NCBI GenBank assembly: GCA_020054865.1 | Contig: JAIHAR010000011.1 | Location: 1-54,770 of the forward strand | Length of the DNA: 54,770 bases | Direction of reading: 5' to 3' | Origin: Deferribacteraceae bacterium | GTDB lineage: Bacteria; Chrysiogenota; Deferribacteres; Deferribacterales; Deferrivibrionaceae | Shown: in pieces, positions 1 to 8,478 of the stretch | Layout: the number at the start of each line of letters is the position of its first letter | Numbering within the stretch: position 1 is the stretch's first letter | Program-made: the position numbers and the translations under genes | The notes under the pieces: model-generated | What the model saw: only the letters and a program-made list of their open reading frames with translations | What the model was told of the DNA's origin: nothing | Database searches by the model: none

Positions 1-28
1 ATAGTTGCTCTAAAATTACATTATTCAT
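1..28 (-). CDS. 5' end of a probable transposase gene (partial)
   Basis: The visible product starts MNNVILEQL and continues beyond the left edge. The start is well supported: AAGGAGG (complement of about 36-42) sits 7-8 bases before the ATG. A transposase identity is inferred only from the IS-like leader and terminus around it, because nine residues cannot identify a family. It points the same way as the LPS operon but is separated from it by about 250 bases without a gene. Confidence 0.4.
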
Positions 29-36
29 TGTTAGTC

Positions 37-95
37 CTCCTTTGAAGGGTTTTTATCTTCTTGGTCGTAGATAATTCTACAACCCTTCAAGGGGG
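37..95 (-). promoter_or_regulatory. Leader hairpin abutting the Shine-Dalgarno of the IS gene
   Basis: A perfect 10-bp inverted repeat (42-51 with 81-90; TTGAAGGGTT/AACCCTTCAA) ends one base before the AGGAGG ribosome-binding site. Beyond the stem, positions 40, 39 and 37 can also pair with 92, 93 and 95, which would take several Shine-Dalgarno G residues into the helix. Such hairpins are known in IS leaders, where they reduce transposase translation from read-through transcripts. That role is inferred here. Confidence 0.5.
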
Positions 96-150
96 ATTTC
101 AATGACACAATTTAGTTTACACTACCCGAAAAAGGTCACTGTCAATACTT

Positions 151-275
151 TTTGAGATAAAAAATATTATTTATTAATAATTTAAATCATAGTAAGCTTG
201 TGTGGATTGATTTGGTAGTCTCATAAAATAGAGAGTTTAATTTATATTTACTTATAAGTAATGGTATTTATAAAA
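151..275. other. AT-rich gap between IS end and LPS operon 3' end
   Basis: About 125 bases of very AT-rich sequence without a convincing ORF, tRNA or GC-rich terminator stem. It follows the stop of the last glycosyltransferase fragment and presumably contains the end of the LPS-operon transcript, but I see no clear intrinsic terminator. Confidence 0.4.
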
Positions 276-1313
276 TTAAAGTTCTGAAATCTTATCTATA
301 TAATTTTCACCGCAATATACTCTTAAAAGCTTTTCAGCTTTGGTGTGTATATCAAAGTTTTTTGATAAAATTTCTGAATTAAGAGTGCCCATTTTATCTC
401 TTAGTTCTTTATTTTTGGATAGATGGACAATCTTTTCTATAAATTCTTCTTTACTATTACAAATATAACCCATTTTATCGTTTATGATAATTTCGGGTAC
501 AGCACCTACCTTTGATGCAACAATTGGCAATCCTGCATTCATTGCTTCAAGTATTACATTTGGAAAACTCTCAGAACGTGAAGTTAATACAGAGATATCA
601 CTTTTTAAAAGGTATTGATATACATCCTTTGTTTCGCCAACAAGTTCTATATCATTATGAACATTTATTTTTACTTTATTTGCATCTATTCCTACAGCGT
701 AGGCTTTGATTTCTATTGTTTTTCTAAGTTCTGTAAAAATGTCGTTAAAAATATCAAACCCTTTAATGGGATTCTCATTTCCTATATAACACAAATACAG
801 TGCATCTTTTTTTATTTTGTTTGAGATGTTTTTGGTTCTTATATGGTTATAAATTAAATTTATTTTAGAACTTTTTATAAATCTACTCTTTAAAACATTT
901 ACGCACCCTAAGGAATTGCATGTAAAGGAGTCAATAATAGGGTTAATATAGTAGAAAAGGTTATTTGGCTTACTTAGTACCCCTCTATTTATAAAGAGTT
1001 TGTTCTTTTTTAAATTTAATAATGTTAGCCAAAAACCAAGTTTATGGCCACCGTTATGATAAGTGTGAATGATATCGATATGTTCTTTTTTTAGTACATT
1101 CAATAAACCAAGAGCAGCTAGAATTTTATATTTAAAATCAGCGTGGTAAATATTCTTACAAAACCCTGAAACTATATTATTAATTTCAGCATTTTTTTTG
1201 CTTATTAAATAGATATCTAAACCACAATTGTACAGTGATTCGATGTTATAGCTTAATTGACGAATTCATCCTGAGGAATATTTATTAGAATCCGTAATAA
1301 ACAAAATTTTATT
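276..1313 (-). pseudogene. GT4 glycosyltransferase split from its N-terminus by an in-frame TGA
   Basis: The intact portion carries the GT-B C-terminal donor-binding half, with SESFPNVILEAMNAGLP matching the EX7E region of family GT4. Its first good alternative start is a TTG at 1103, which would lack the acceptor half. The frame stays open upstream of 1103 for 54 more codons with convincing GT4 sequence (IRQLSYNIESLYNCGLDIYL), up to a TGA at 1266-1268. Immediately before this TGA, in the same frame, the deacetylase ORF ends in NKILFITDSNKYSSG, a typical GT4 beta-1/glycine-loop start. Together they give about 345 residues, a normal GT4 length. One base change (GGA to TGA in a Gly-Gly loop) would explain the break. 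Alternatives are a sequencing error or stop read-through. Last gene of the LPS operon. Confidence 0.7.
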
Positions 1314-2288
1314 TAATTCTTTTTGTTTCTTAAACTTTTTAAAGAAGATTGTAGCTGTTATTTTGTTTGAGTAGATGTTAAGCTTTTGACTCAACCACTT
1401 TATATTATCTTTATCATTAACCCCTATACGGTTTATGTAAAAAGGATTGGTTCCATAAGAATTAGGAAATCTTTCAAGGGTAAAACTTCCTTTATATCCC
1501 GAATCTTTTAATGCCTGCATAGAAACTTTGTCAAAATGCCCCCAAGGCCAACAAAAAAAGTCAATAGGTTTGTTTAGAATATTTTCCAGATACTCTTTAC
1601 TTTCTTTGAATTCTTTGAGGCAAAAATGGTATCTTTCATCTGTATTTCTTTTTTTAAATATAACTTTTCCATTTTCTTCAATAGGCCAAAACCCATCATA
1701 TGCATATGCAGAACCTTTATCAAAGTATTTTGTTCCCTGTTTTACCTCGTTGTATATTCCATAAATTCCCCAATGAAATTTTTCAGGATAATTACCAATT
1801 AATTTCATAGATTTAAAACACATTTGATGGTTAACGGAATGGCTATATACTTCATGTCCAAAATCATGTACTGCTGAGTAAATTTCATTTTTATTCATAA
1901 ATTGTGTTTTATCTGAATTTTTTAGTACATTTATAAATGAAGTTTTAGCATCTAAAATTTCAGGCAAATTTTTATTTGGAAATTGAGCCCTTTTTTCCCC
2001 ATCCCCTATAAAGTTTGTAATCGCAAAGAAAATACCACTGAAATTATATTTATTAAGCAAAGGGATTGCATACACCCAGTTATCTAGGGAACAGTCATCA
2101 AATGTGATTACAACAGGCTTTTTAGGTAATTTAACGTTATTTGACATAAAATTGTATAACAGTTCTGCTGAGATGGTTTCAAAACCATTGTTTTGAAGAT
2201 ACTCAAGGTGCTCTGTAAATCTTTCAGGGGTTATCCCCCCTGCATAAGAAACTTTATGGTAGCATAAAACAGGTACACTTTTAAACAC
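1266..2288 (-). CDS. Polysaccharide deacetylase (CE4/NodB-like), possibly fused in frame to the next GT
   Basis: This predicted metal-dependent deacetylase acts on envelope or exopolysaccharide sugars. The NodB-type motif TFDD lies near residues 62-65 and a histidine motif (SHSVNH) near residue 149; FCWPWGHFDK near residue 250 matches the later conserved block. The start ATG overlaps the 3' end of the GT9 gene by 8 bases, implying translational coupling. The last about 15 residues do not look like deacetylase but like the start of a GT4 enzyme, so the annotated C-terminus is probably an artefact of the in-frame TGA described for the neighbour. No signal peptide is visible, so it probably acts in the cytoplasm. 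Confidence 0.8.
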   Translation of the reverse strand: MFKSVPVLCYHKVSYAGGITPERFTEHLEYLQNNGFETISAELLYNFMSNNVKLPKKPVVITFDDCSLDNWVYAIPLLNKYNFSGIFFAITNFIGDGEKRAQFPNKNLPEILDAKTSFINVLKNSDKTQFMNKNEIYSAVHDFGHEVYSHSVNHQMCFKSMKLIGNYPEKFHWGIYGIYNEVKQGTKYFDKGSAYAYDGFWPIEENGKVIFKKRNTDERYHFCLKEFKESKEYLENILNKPIDFFCWPWGHFDKVSMQALKDSGYKGSFTLERFPNSYGTNPFYINRIGVNDKDNIKWLSQKLNIYSNKITATIFFKKFKKQKELNKILFITDSNKYSSG

Positions 2289-3279
2289 CTATAACCTCTT
2301 GTAAAAAATTATTAAAATCATCTTTTATTTCATCAAAACTGAAATCATGTAAACATGGAATATTATCACCATATTTACATTTATTGCTTTTACAAGGTTG
2401 ACATTCAAGGTTTTTTCTAACCCATCTATATTCATTGGAAGGAAAAATCCAACCTTCACTTGAAGCGCCAAGTATAACAAAAGATGGCTTGTTTAATGCT
2501 ACTGCCATATGAAAAGGGGATGAGTCATTGCCAGAGTGAAATCTTGATAAACTTAATATTGCCACAAATTCTGATAATGAAAAAGCGTTGGTAAAAAAAA
2601 CACTGTTGTATAGTTTGTGTTTTTTAATTTTATCTAAATAACTATCTTCATTAGGTCCATATGAAAAAATTATTTTAAAACCAGTTTTCATATGAATATA
2701 TTCTGCCAGTTTAATATAATTATCCAAAGTCCATCTTCTGGTATCCCCTTTGTGAGTGGGAGAAATAACTACAAAGTCTTCAATATTGTTGTTTTTTAGA
2801 TATTGCTTTACTTTTTCGATTTCTTTTTCACCTGGATATATTACCGGCCTAATATTATACTCATTAATACCTAAAGATTTGAGTAAAGAGCATTTTATTT
2901 CTGTTGCAGTCCCTTTAAGTGGTTCGATAAGCTTGTTATAGGCAAGTTTTCTTTTTGTATATGAATAAGTAACTCTATACTTGGCTTTTGATAAAAGAGA
3001 TATCCACATAGTGCGGGGATTATTCTGAAAATCCAGAATGTAGTCATATTTTTCTTTTCTTATATCTTTAATTAGCTTTAAAGTTTGTAAAGGATTTTTA
3101 TCTCTTTTAATACTCAATATTTTATCAATATTTTTATCATATTTAAGTATTGCATTACACATTGGAGTAGTTAAAAAATGAATTTCTGAATCTGGATATT
3201 TTCTCTTAATTTCTCTTGGTATTTGTGTTGTCAGTACGACATCTCCAATTTGGTACAACTGAATTATAAGAGTTTTCAT
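2281..3279 (-). CDS. GT9 heptosyltransferase-like glycosyltransferase
   Basis: The protein resembles ADP-heptose:LPS heptosyltransferases (WaaF/WaaC/RfaQ type, family GT9). The N-terminus MKTLIIQLYQIGDVVLTTQI is the family's signature first strand and loop. The C-terminal donor region contains GNDSSPFHMAVALNKP, matching the conserved D(S/T)xxxHxA block. At 332 aa it has normal family length. The tail holds five cysteines (CQPCKSNKC..C plus a later one), common in LPS GT9 proteins. It overlaps the upstream GT4 by 4 bases and the downstream deacetylase by 8. Which heptose it adds cannot be told from sequence. Confidence 0.85.
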   Translation of the reverse strand: MKTLIIQLYQIGDVVLTTQIPREIKRKYPDSEIHFLTTPMCNAILKYDKNIDKILSIKRDKNPLQTLKLIKDIRKEKYDYILDFQNNPRTMWISLLSKAKYRVTYSYTKRKLAYNKLIEPLKGTATEIKCSLLKSLGINEYNIRPVIYPGEKEIEKVKQYLKNNNIEDFVVISPTHKGDTRRWTLDNYIKLAEYIHMKTGFKIIFSYGPNEDSYLDKIKKHKLYNSVFFTNAFSLSEFVAILSLSRFHSGNDSSPFHMAVALNKPSFVILGASSEGWIFPSNEYRWVRKNLECQPCKSNKCKYGDNIPCLHDFSFDEIKDDFNNFLQEVIGV

Positions 3280-4400
3280 GCAAGTTCCTTTATAACATTT
3301 AAATAATTATTAAATATATCTTTATCAGAGAATAAAGTACTATTTTTATTAATATGTTCCTTTTTAATGCACATTGCTTTTTTTAGGTAAATAGAAAGTT
3401 CTTTACCACTTAATTCTTCCACAGTTATTAAATAACCATTTTTTCCTTCATTAACAAAGTCCTGAGCTCCATTGTTTGTTGTAGTAATAACTGGAGTGCC
3501 AGCAGCTAAAGATTCTAATACAACATTTGCACATGTGTCATAAAATGTAGGCAAGCAAAAAACACTTAAAACATTGTAAAACTCATTCATATCTTTAATC
3601 TTACCTAAAAAATGAACTCTATTTTCTATTTTAAGTTGCTTGGCTTTTTCTATATATTTTTTAGGATTTCTATTACCTGCAATTAATAATTCTACATTAT
3701 CAGGCAAATATTTAATAGCTTCTATTAAATAAATCAAACCCTTTAACTCGAAATTTGAGGCAGCAAAACCAACATAAATTTTATCTTTTGATAGACTATA
3801 TTTTTCATAAAAAGAATTAGAGATATCATGCATTAACTTAAAAATATTTTTATTTACGCTATTCGGAATAATTTTATAATTCAAATTTGTTAAATTATAC
3901 CTATTTAAAAATTCTTTTTTTGCCATATTTGATTGAAAAACAACTAACTTTAAATTAGGATTATTTCTATACATTTTTTTCTCAATAAATACAGTAATAT
4001 AATTTACAGGTGAAAAAAGTCTTTTCAGCATCTTTTTAAACTTACTATAACCTCTATACCCTTTTAAAGAGTTCATTAAAAAATCCAAATGAGATCCACT
4101 CCCAGCTCTAATTACATGACAGTAGTTAACTTTTGTAAGAGCTATGTTCAAAGAATTTTCACTATATTTTGCAATCTTTGATGCTTTTAAATAATAACTT
4201 AAGGTCTTCAAAAACCTACCTGGTCTCCATAAACCTAATTCAATGATATTTTTATTCTTGATATCAGTTTTATTTTCACCACATACCACTTTGACTTCAT
4301 ACCCTTTTTCTACCAAAAACTGATAGAATCTATAACAAAAGCTCTCTACACCACCATACCTTGAAAAAGCCCTTATAAAAAGAATAATTTTTTTCCCCAT
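3276..4400 (-). CDS. GT4 glycosyltransferase, WaaG-like
   Basis: This 374-aa GT-B enzyme has the glycine loop RYGGVESF at residues about 14-21 and the donor-site EX7E element (ESLAAGTPV) near residue 300. A RAGSGSHLDF block near residue 118 resembles the RAGxGxH segment of WaaG, the glucosyltransferase that adds the first outer-core hexose to LPS heptose. The adjacent GT9 heptosyltransferase supports a core-LPS role. The exact donor and linkage are not readable from sequence. It is followed by GT9 with a 4-base overlap and preceded by the ligase gene with a 24-base gap. Confidence 0.8.
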   Translation of the reverse strand: MGKKIILFIRAFSRYGGVESFCYRFYQFLVEKGYEVKVVCGENKTDIKNKNIIELGLWRPGRFLKTLSYYLKASKIAKYSENSLNIALTKVNYCHVIRAGSGSHLDFLMNSLKGYRGYSKFKKMLKRLFSPVNYITVFIEKKMYRNNPNLKLVVFQSNMAKKEFLNRYNLTNLNYKIIPNSVNKNIFKLMHDISNSFYEKYSLSKDKIYVGFAASNFELKGLIYLIEAIKYLPDNVELLIAGNRNPKKYIEKAKQLKIENRVHFLGKIKDMNEFYNVLSVFCLPTFYDTCANVVLESLAAGTPVITTTNNGAQDFVNEGKNGYLITVEELSGKELSIYLKKAMCIKKEHINKNSTLFSDKDIFNNYLNVIKELA

Positions 4401-4424
4401 TTAATATCCTTTAAAACCAACCAA

Positions 4425-5579
4425 TTATTCATTTAAAGCATCAATATAGTTTTTATTTGAGTTTAATGAATATAATATTCCTATCAGAAAGCAAAAAAGC
4501 ATTAATACTTCCGAGTCGCCAAAATTATTTTCTGTTAACCCATCAAGCATGTAGGCAATTGTTATACCTAATCCTGCCAATTTAGTAAATTGGTCATCAG
4601 AATTGTAAAATCTATATAATAACATACCTAATATTGCCATTAGTATTAATAAAGCGGGTACCCCATAATAAACGGCCAATGTTAAGTATGAGTTATGGGA
4701 GTGAGCCTTTGAGCTCACCGGCACGTCTATATATTGATCAAAATATTTTTTTATATTGTTGCCTATTCCAAAAATAGGGTTATCCCTAATTATTTCAAGA
4801 GAGCTTTTCCATAATACAACTCTGGTGCCAAATGAAGTATTTGAGACGTTGTACGAATTATTAAAGAAATCATTGAATCGATTTTTTAAATTAGTATTAG
4901 TAAATATCAGGCTGGTGAAAATTAATATTATAATTAAAGAAAATATTATGCCTTTTGATTTATATTTTAGTACAAGTATTACCAATAAAGTGATTGTTGT
5001 AAAAAGTATCGGGCCTCTTGAAAGAGTTAATATTAAAGAAGTAAAATATAGTATAAATAGTAATATGTAAGAATACAATTCTATTTTTGTCGTATATGTT
5101 TTAGTTATTAGTATGACAAAAACTAAAATAACTATTAATGAAATGGTATTACCATATGTTAGTGCGTGAGTAAAAAAGCCATCTGCTCTATGGGTTATTT
5201 TATTTATTATTTCATATATCGCATAGCATGAGGATAAAAAAGCTCCGAACATTAAGAATTTAAAAGTATTAAAAGGCTTAAGTTTTTTTTCTTCAAAGAA
5301 ATACCATGTCACAAAAAATATCAGGTAGTGCCACCAGCTAAAAGATTTTTTTATTAGTTTACTTATACTACTAAAATTTTCATAGTTTACAAATTTTGAT
5401 AATGTTGTCCATGCAACAAATAATATGAATAATATAACAATTTTATCTGAAAAGATATTTTTATTCCCTTTGATAATATCCTTTATAAAAAATAACAAAA
5501 GAATCCCAAATGCTATTTGTGTTGCACTTATTGATATAAAATGCGACAAACTAAAAATGTACATAAAATATTCAACCAT
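4425..5579 (-). CDS. O-antigen ligase/polymerase-like membrane protein (Wzy/WaaL family)
   Basis: A polytopic inner-membrane protein of 384 aa with about ten hydrophobic segments. The long periplasmic loop near residues 225-300 ends in the family-typical HSHNSYL element, and SRGP near residue 187 is another conserved spot. WaaL-type ligases join undecaprenyl-linked O-chains to lipid A-core, and Wzy polymerases share the fold, so the two cannot be separated here. Its place among LPS-core transferases favours ligase. The start ATG overlaps the upstream GT2 stop by 8 bases; an ATG six codons in is an alternative. Confidence 0.75.
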   Translation of the reverse strand: MVEYFMYIFSLSHFISISATQIAFGILLLFFIKDIIKGNKNIFSDKIVILFILFVAWTTLSKFVNYENFSSISKLIKKSFSWWHYLIFFVTWYFFEEKKLKPFNTFKFLMFGAFLSSCYAIYEIINKITHRADGFFTHALTYGNTISLIVILVFVILITKTYTTKIELYSYILLFILYFTSLILTLSRGPILFTTITLLVILVLKYKSKGIIFSLIIILIFTSLIFTNTNLKNRFNDFFNNSYNVSNTSFGTRVVLWKSSLEIIRDNPIFGIGNNIKKYFDQYIDVPVSSKAHSHNSYLTLAVYYGVPALLILMAILGMLLYRFYNSDDQFTKLAGLGITIAYMLDGLTENNFGDSEVLMLFCFLIGILYSLNSNKNYIDALNE

Positions 5580-6327
5580 TTTTATGCTCCCAAGCCTTTA
5601 TGTATTTTAATGCTTCATAAAAACTACCCAAAATAGCTATAACAATTCCTCTGTAACCCTCAAAAATTCCGCCTTTTAAAAAGTACATTTTTATAAACTT
5701 TAAAGGGGGCTTAGTCAATAAATTTAGCAGTATACTTAGATTACTCAGTTTACTTTTTTCTTTTCCTAAAATTGTTGTGTACTTATTCATTTTATTAATG
5801 TGGTCTTCAATATTTTTATATGAATAGTGATAAAGGTCACAATTTTTAGGAATGTAAAATATTTTTTCTCCGCAGACTAATGATTCATGCACCGATTTAT
5901 CATCCCAAAAGCAGACATTTTTGTCATAAATCCTTATTTTATAATCAGGATACCAACCGCTGTTTTTAATGAATTTGCCAAGATAAAATGTTCGCCTTGG
6001 GATAGCAACAGCGGAATAACCCTGGGAGAAAATATCATCTACATGCTCTAACAGATATTTTTTTAGCTCTACCGAAACTTCTTCATCAGCATCAATTGAA
6101 AATATGATATCATTTTTTGCTAAATTAGAGGCAAAATTTTTTTGCTGTCCATACCCTTCAAACTTATTAATATACACCTTATCAGTATATTTTTTGGCTA
6201 TTTCTATTGTCTTATCAGTGCTTTCGGAGTCAACTACGATAATTTCATCAACAAAATCCAAAGATTTAAGGCATCTGTCTAAATTGTCTTCTTCATTAAA
6301 AGTTATAATTGTTGCCGAAAGTTTCAC
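5572..6327 (-). CDS. GT2 glycosyltransferase, WaaE/KdtX-like
   Basis: This 251-aa GT-A fold enzyme opens with MKLSATIITFNEEDNLDRCL, then IIVVDSESTDKT (nucleotide-binding loop) and a DXD-like IDADEE near residue 80. Length and motif spacing fit the WaaE/KdtX group of LPS-core beta-1,4-glucosyltransferases. A hydrophobic stretch near residues 205-240 could associate with the membrane. It overlaps the upstream GT4 stop by 4 bases and the ligase start by 8, so it belongs to the same operon. Confidence 0.8.
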   Translation of the reverse strand: MKLSATIITFNEEDNLDRCLKSLDFVDEIIVVDSESTDKTIEIAKKYTDKVYINKFEGYGQQKNFASNLAKNDIIFSIDADEEVSVELKKYLLEHVDDIFSQGYSAVAIPRRTFYLGKFIKNSGWYPDYKIRIYDKNVCFWDDKSVHESLVCGEKIFYIPKNCDLYHYSYKNIEDHINKMNKYTTILGKEKSKLSNLSILLNLLTKPPLKFIKMYFLKGGIFEGYRGIVIAILGSFYEALKYIKAWEHKNG

Positions 6328-7415
6328 TTATTAATTCCTAAAAATTCTATATATTGTCCACAAACATTTAATTGCTCAAATTTTTTAATGTGTTCATCTT
6401 TTATTTCAGGATAATTTCTTAATGCTTGCTTCATTTTCTCAGCCAATGCATCTACATCTCTTGTAGGAACTAAAAAATTGGCAAGTTCACCAGTCAAAAT
6501 TTCACTTGGTCCACTATCACAATTTGTACTAACTACAGGCGTTTTCAATATCAAAGCTTCAATCAAAACTCTTGGCAATCCTTCGAAGTCTGAACTTAAA
6601 ACCAAAAGTTTTGCATTTTTAATTAAAGGGTAGGGATTAGTGACCATAGGATGCAAAATTACTTTACCATTTAATTGTAATTCATCAATCAACTTTTCCA
6701 AATATTGTTGACCACTGCCTTCACCTAAAAGTATTAATTTCTCTTTTAAATTTGCTTTTTCATATGCCTTTAATAAAATATCTTGTCTTTTGTGTTTAAT
6801 ATCAAACCTACCAACATGTATAATGTGGTCATCAACAGGAAGATTAAAATGCTCTTCAGACTTATTTAAAATATAGTCAGTATCAAAAGGATTATATATT
6901 GTTATGATACTCTCTGATTTTATACCAATATTTTTTACCAAATCATTATAAACTCCCTTTGATACACATATTATATTCTTACCCTTATAAGTATTAGCTA
7001 AATACTTCCTTTTAATATTTTTCAAAAATAAGCTATCGTTTCTATCTATTCTTTTTTTTGTAAATGAATTTCTAATTATATAGGAGATATTGTATTTCTT
7101 ATCTAATTGATTAAGAATTTTTTCCCAACTTTTTGATGTTTGCGCTGTTAATATTGCATCATATTTACTTATTTCAAAAAAATTATTCAACTTATTCTTT
7201 AAAATAATATGTCTTAAAGGATGTTTTTTGTATTTATCAAGTTGCAATTTAATAATATTAAAATCACATTGCTTATCCCATTCAACTTTACTGCCATAAG
7301 CAAGGACTAAGTCAACTAAATAACCTAATTTAACGAACCCGTTTAAAAGAGTTAGCGTTGAAACCTCTGCTCCACCAATTCCAAAATTTCCCATTAAATA
7401 TGCAATTTTTTTCAT
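6324..7415 (-). CDS. GT4 glycosyltransferase
   Basis: A GT-B enzyme of 363 aa. The N-terminal glycine loop is GNFGIGGAEVST (residues about 9-20). The C-terminal half has IIHVGRFDIKHKRQD and the donor-site element SSDFEGLPRVLIEALILKTP, the usual GT4 layout. The donor sugar cannot be assigned. The gene starts 1 base after the neighbouring GT4 stop and overlaps the GT2 by 4 bases. Confidence 0.85.
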   Translation of the reverse strand: MKKIAYLMGNFGIGGAEVSTLTLLNGFVKLGYLVDLVLAYGSKVEWDKQCDFNIIKLQLDKYKKHPLRHIILKNKLNNFFEISKYDAILTAQTSKSWEKILNQLDKKYNISYIIRNSFTKKRIDRNDSLFLKNIKRKYLANTYKGKNIICVSKGVYNDLVKNIGIKSESIITIYNPFDTDYILNKSEEHFNLPVDDHIIHVGRFDIKHKRQDILLKAYEKANLKEKLILLGEGSGQQYLEKLIDELQLNGKVILHPMVTNPYPLIKNAKLLVLSSDFEGLPRVLIEALILKTPVVSTNCDSGPSEILTGELANFLVPTRDVDALAEKMKQALRNYPEIKDEHIKKFEQLNVCGQYIEFLGINK

Positions 7416-7416
7416 T

Positions 7417-8475
7417 TTATCCCATAATTCTTTTGTAAATTTTTTTATAATTAAAGGTCATTTTTTCAAAACTAAATTCTTTTACTGAATAAATTAAATT
7501 ATTTTTATTAAATTTACTATCTAAAGAGTACAAAAAAAGTTCTGCTATTTTTGAACTATTTTTAACCTCAGCAAGGTATCCATTTACTCCATCTTTTACA
7601 ATCTCAGGTATCCCACCGACTTTTGTAGCAACCACTGGTATTCCAAAGCTTAAAGCGTCTATAATAGATGTACAAAGCCCTTCCTCTTTTGATGTCATAG
7701 CAAAAACATCCATACATTTCAAGCAGGAATATACATCGTCTCTAAAACCGGTAAAAATAATATTGCTAAAACATGGTAAAGTTTTTGCGAAATCAACTAC
7801 TTCATTAAAGAGTGGCCCGTCACCAACTAACAAAAGTTTAATTTTTTTATTTTCTTCGTAAGCTTTATCAAAAGCTTTTATCAGTGTTTTATGATCCTTA
7901 TGATCGGCAAAATTTGCAATACAGCCAATAACAAAATATCCTTCCAATATTTTTTTTAAATCTTCCGGACAGTTATAATCATCTGGGTTTTTAAACTCAA
8001 CACCACTATAAATAACTTCAATTTTACTGTTATCAACACCGTCATTTATTAATATATTTTTTACTGCTTCTGATATGGCAATAACTTTATCAACATATTT
8101 ATTTGTATACTTGATTGCACTAAAAATATTTTTCTTTATCGAGAAATCAACTCGCCTTGTATGCAGCAGCTTAAAATCTTTTCCGAGCATTTTTATAATA
8201 ACAAGAGGCGTTAACGAATGAGCATCATGTGAATGTACGATATCAGGTTTTATTTTATTAATAATTTTCGTTAGATTTAAAATACTGAGAGGATTAACTT
8301 CCCCTTTAAAATCAAAAGGTAAGATATTTTTATCAAACTTGTTAATCAACTCCCCTTTACTGTTGGCGACCAAGTAACTTTCAAAACCATTTTCCAAAAG
8401 CCCTTTGTGAAGCAGTAAAGCCTGCCTTTGCCCGCCTCTCCACTCTTTGCCTGTGTCAACATGCAAAATTTTCAT
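7417..8475 (-). CDS. GT4 glycosyltransferase
   Basis: A complete GT-B enzyme of 352 aa. The acceptor half starts MKILHVDTGKEWRGGQRQ and contains DIVHSHDAHS. The donor half contains a TSKEEGLCTSIIDALSFGIP region, where the first acid of the EX7E motif is followed by D in place of the second E. The amphipathic, lysine-rich middle is typical of peripheral membrane LPS transferases. It is immediately downstream of msbA (3-base gap). Confidence 0.83.
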   Translation of the reverse strand: MKILHVDTGKEWRGGQRQALLLHKGLLENGFESYLVANSKGELINKFDKNILPFDFKGEVNPLSILNLTKIINKIKPDIVHSHDAHSLTPLVIIKMLGKDFKLLHTRRVDFSIKKNIFSAIKYTNKYVDKVIAISEAVKNILINDGVDNSKIEVIYSGVEFKNPDDYNCPEDLKKILEGYFVIGCIANFADHKDHKTLIKAFDKAYEENKKIKLLLVGDGPLFNEVVDFAKTLPCFSNIIFTGFRDDVYSCLKCMDVFAMTSKEEGLCTSIIDALSFGIPVVATKVGGIPEIVKDGVNGYLAEVKNSSKIAELFLYSLDSKFNKNNLIYSVKEFSFEKMTFNYKKIYKRIMG

Positions 8476-8478
8476 CGA

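Larger units (their letters stand above)
1..150 (-). mobile_element. Left-truncated insertion sequence end (possible IS256-like)
   Basis: The segment shows a strong ribosome-binding site and the first nine codons of a gene reading out of the window to the left. Before it is a leader hairpin, and before that an AT-rich stretch (about 108-150) of the kind that forms IS termini. The terminal stretch, with the core AGTTTACACTACC, recalls ends I associate with IS256/mutator-type elements; that family link is recollection, not proof. The other end and any target duplication lie outside the window, so the outer boundary near 130-150 is a guess. Confidence 0.45.
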
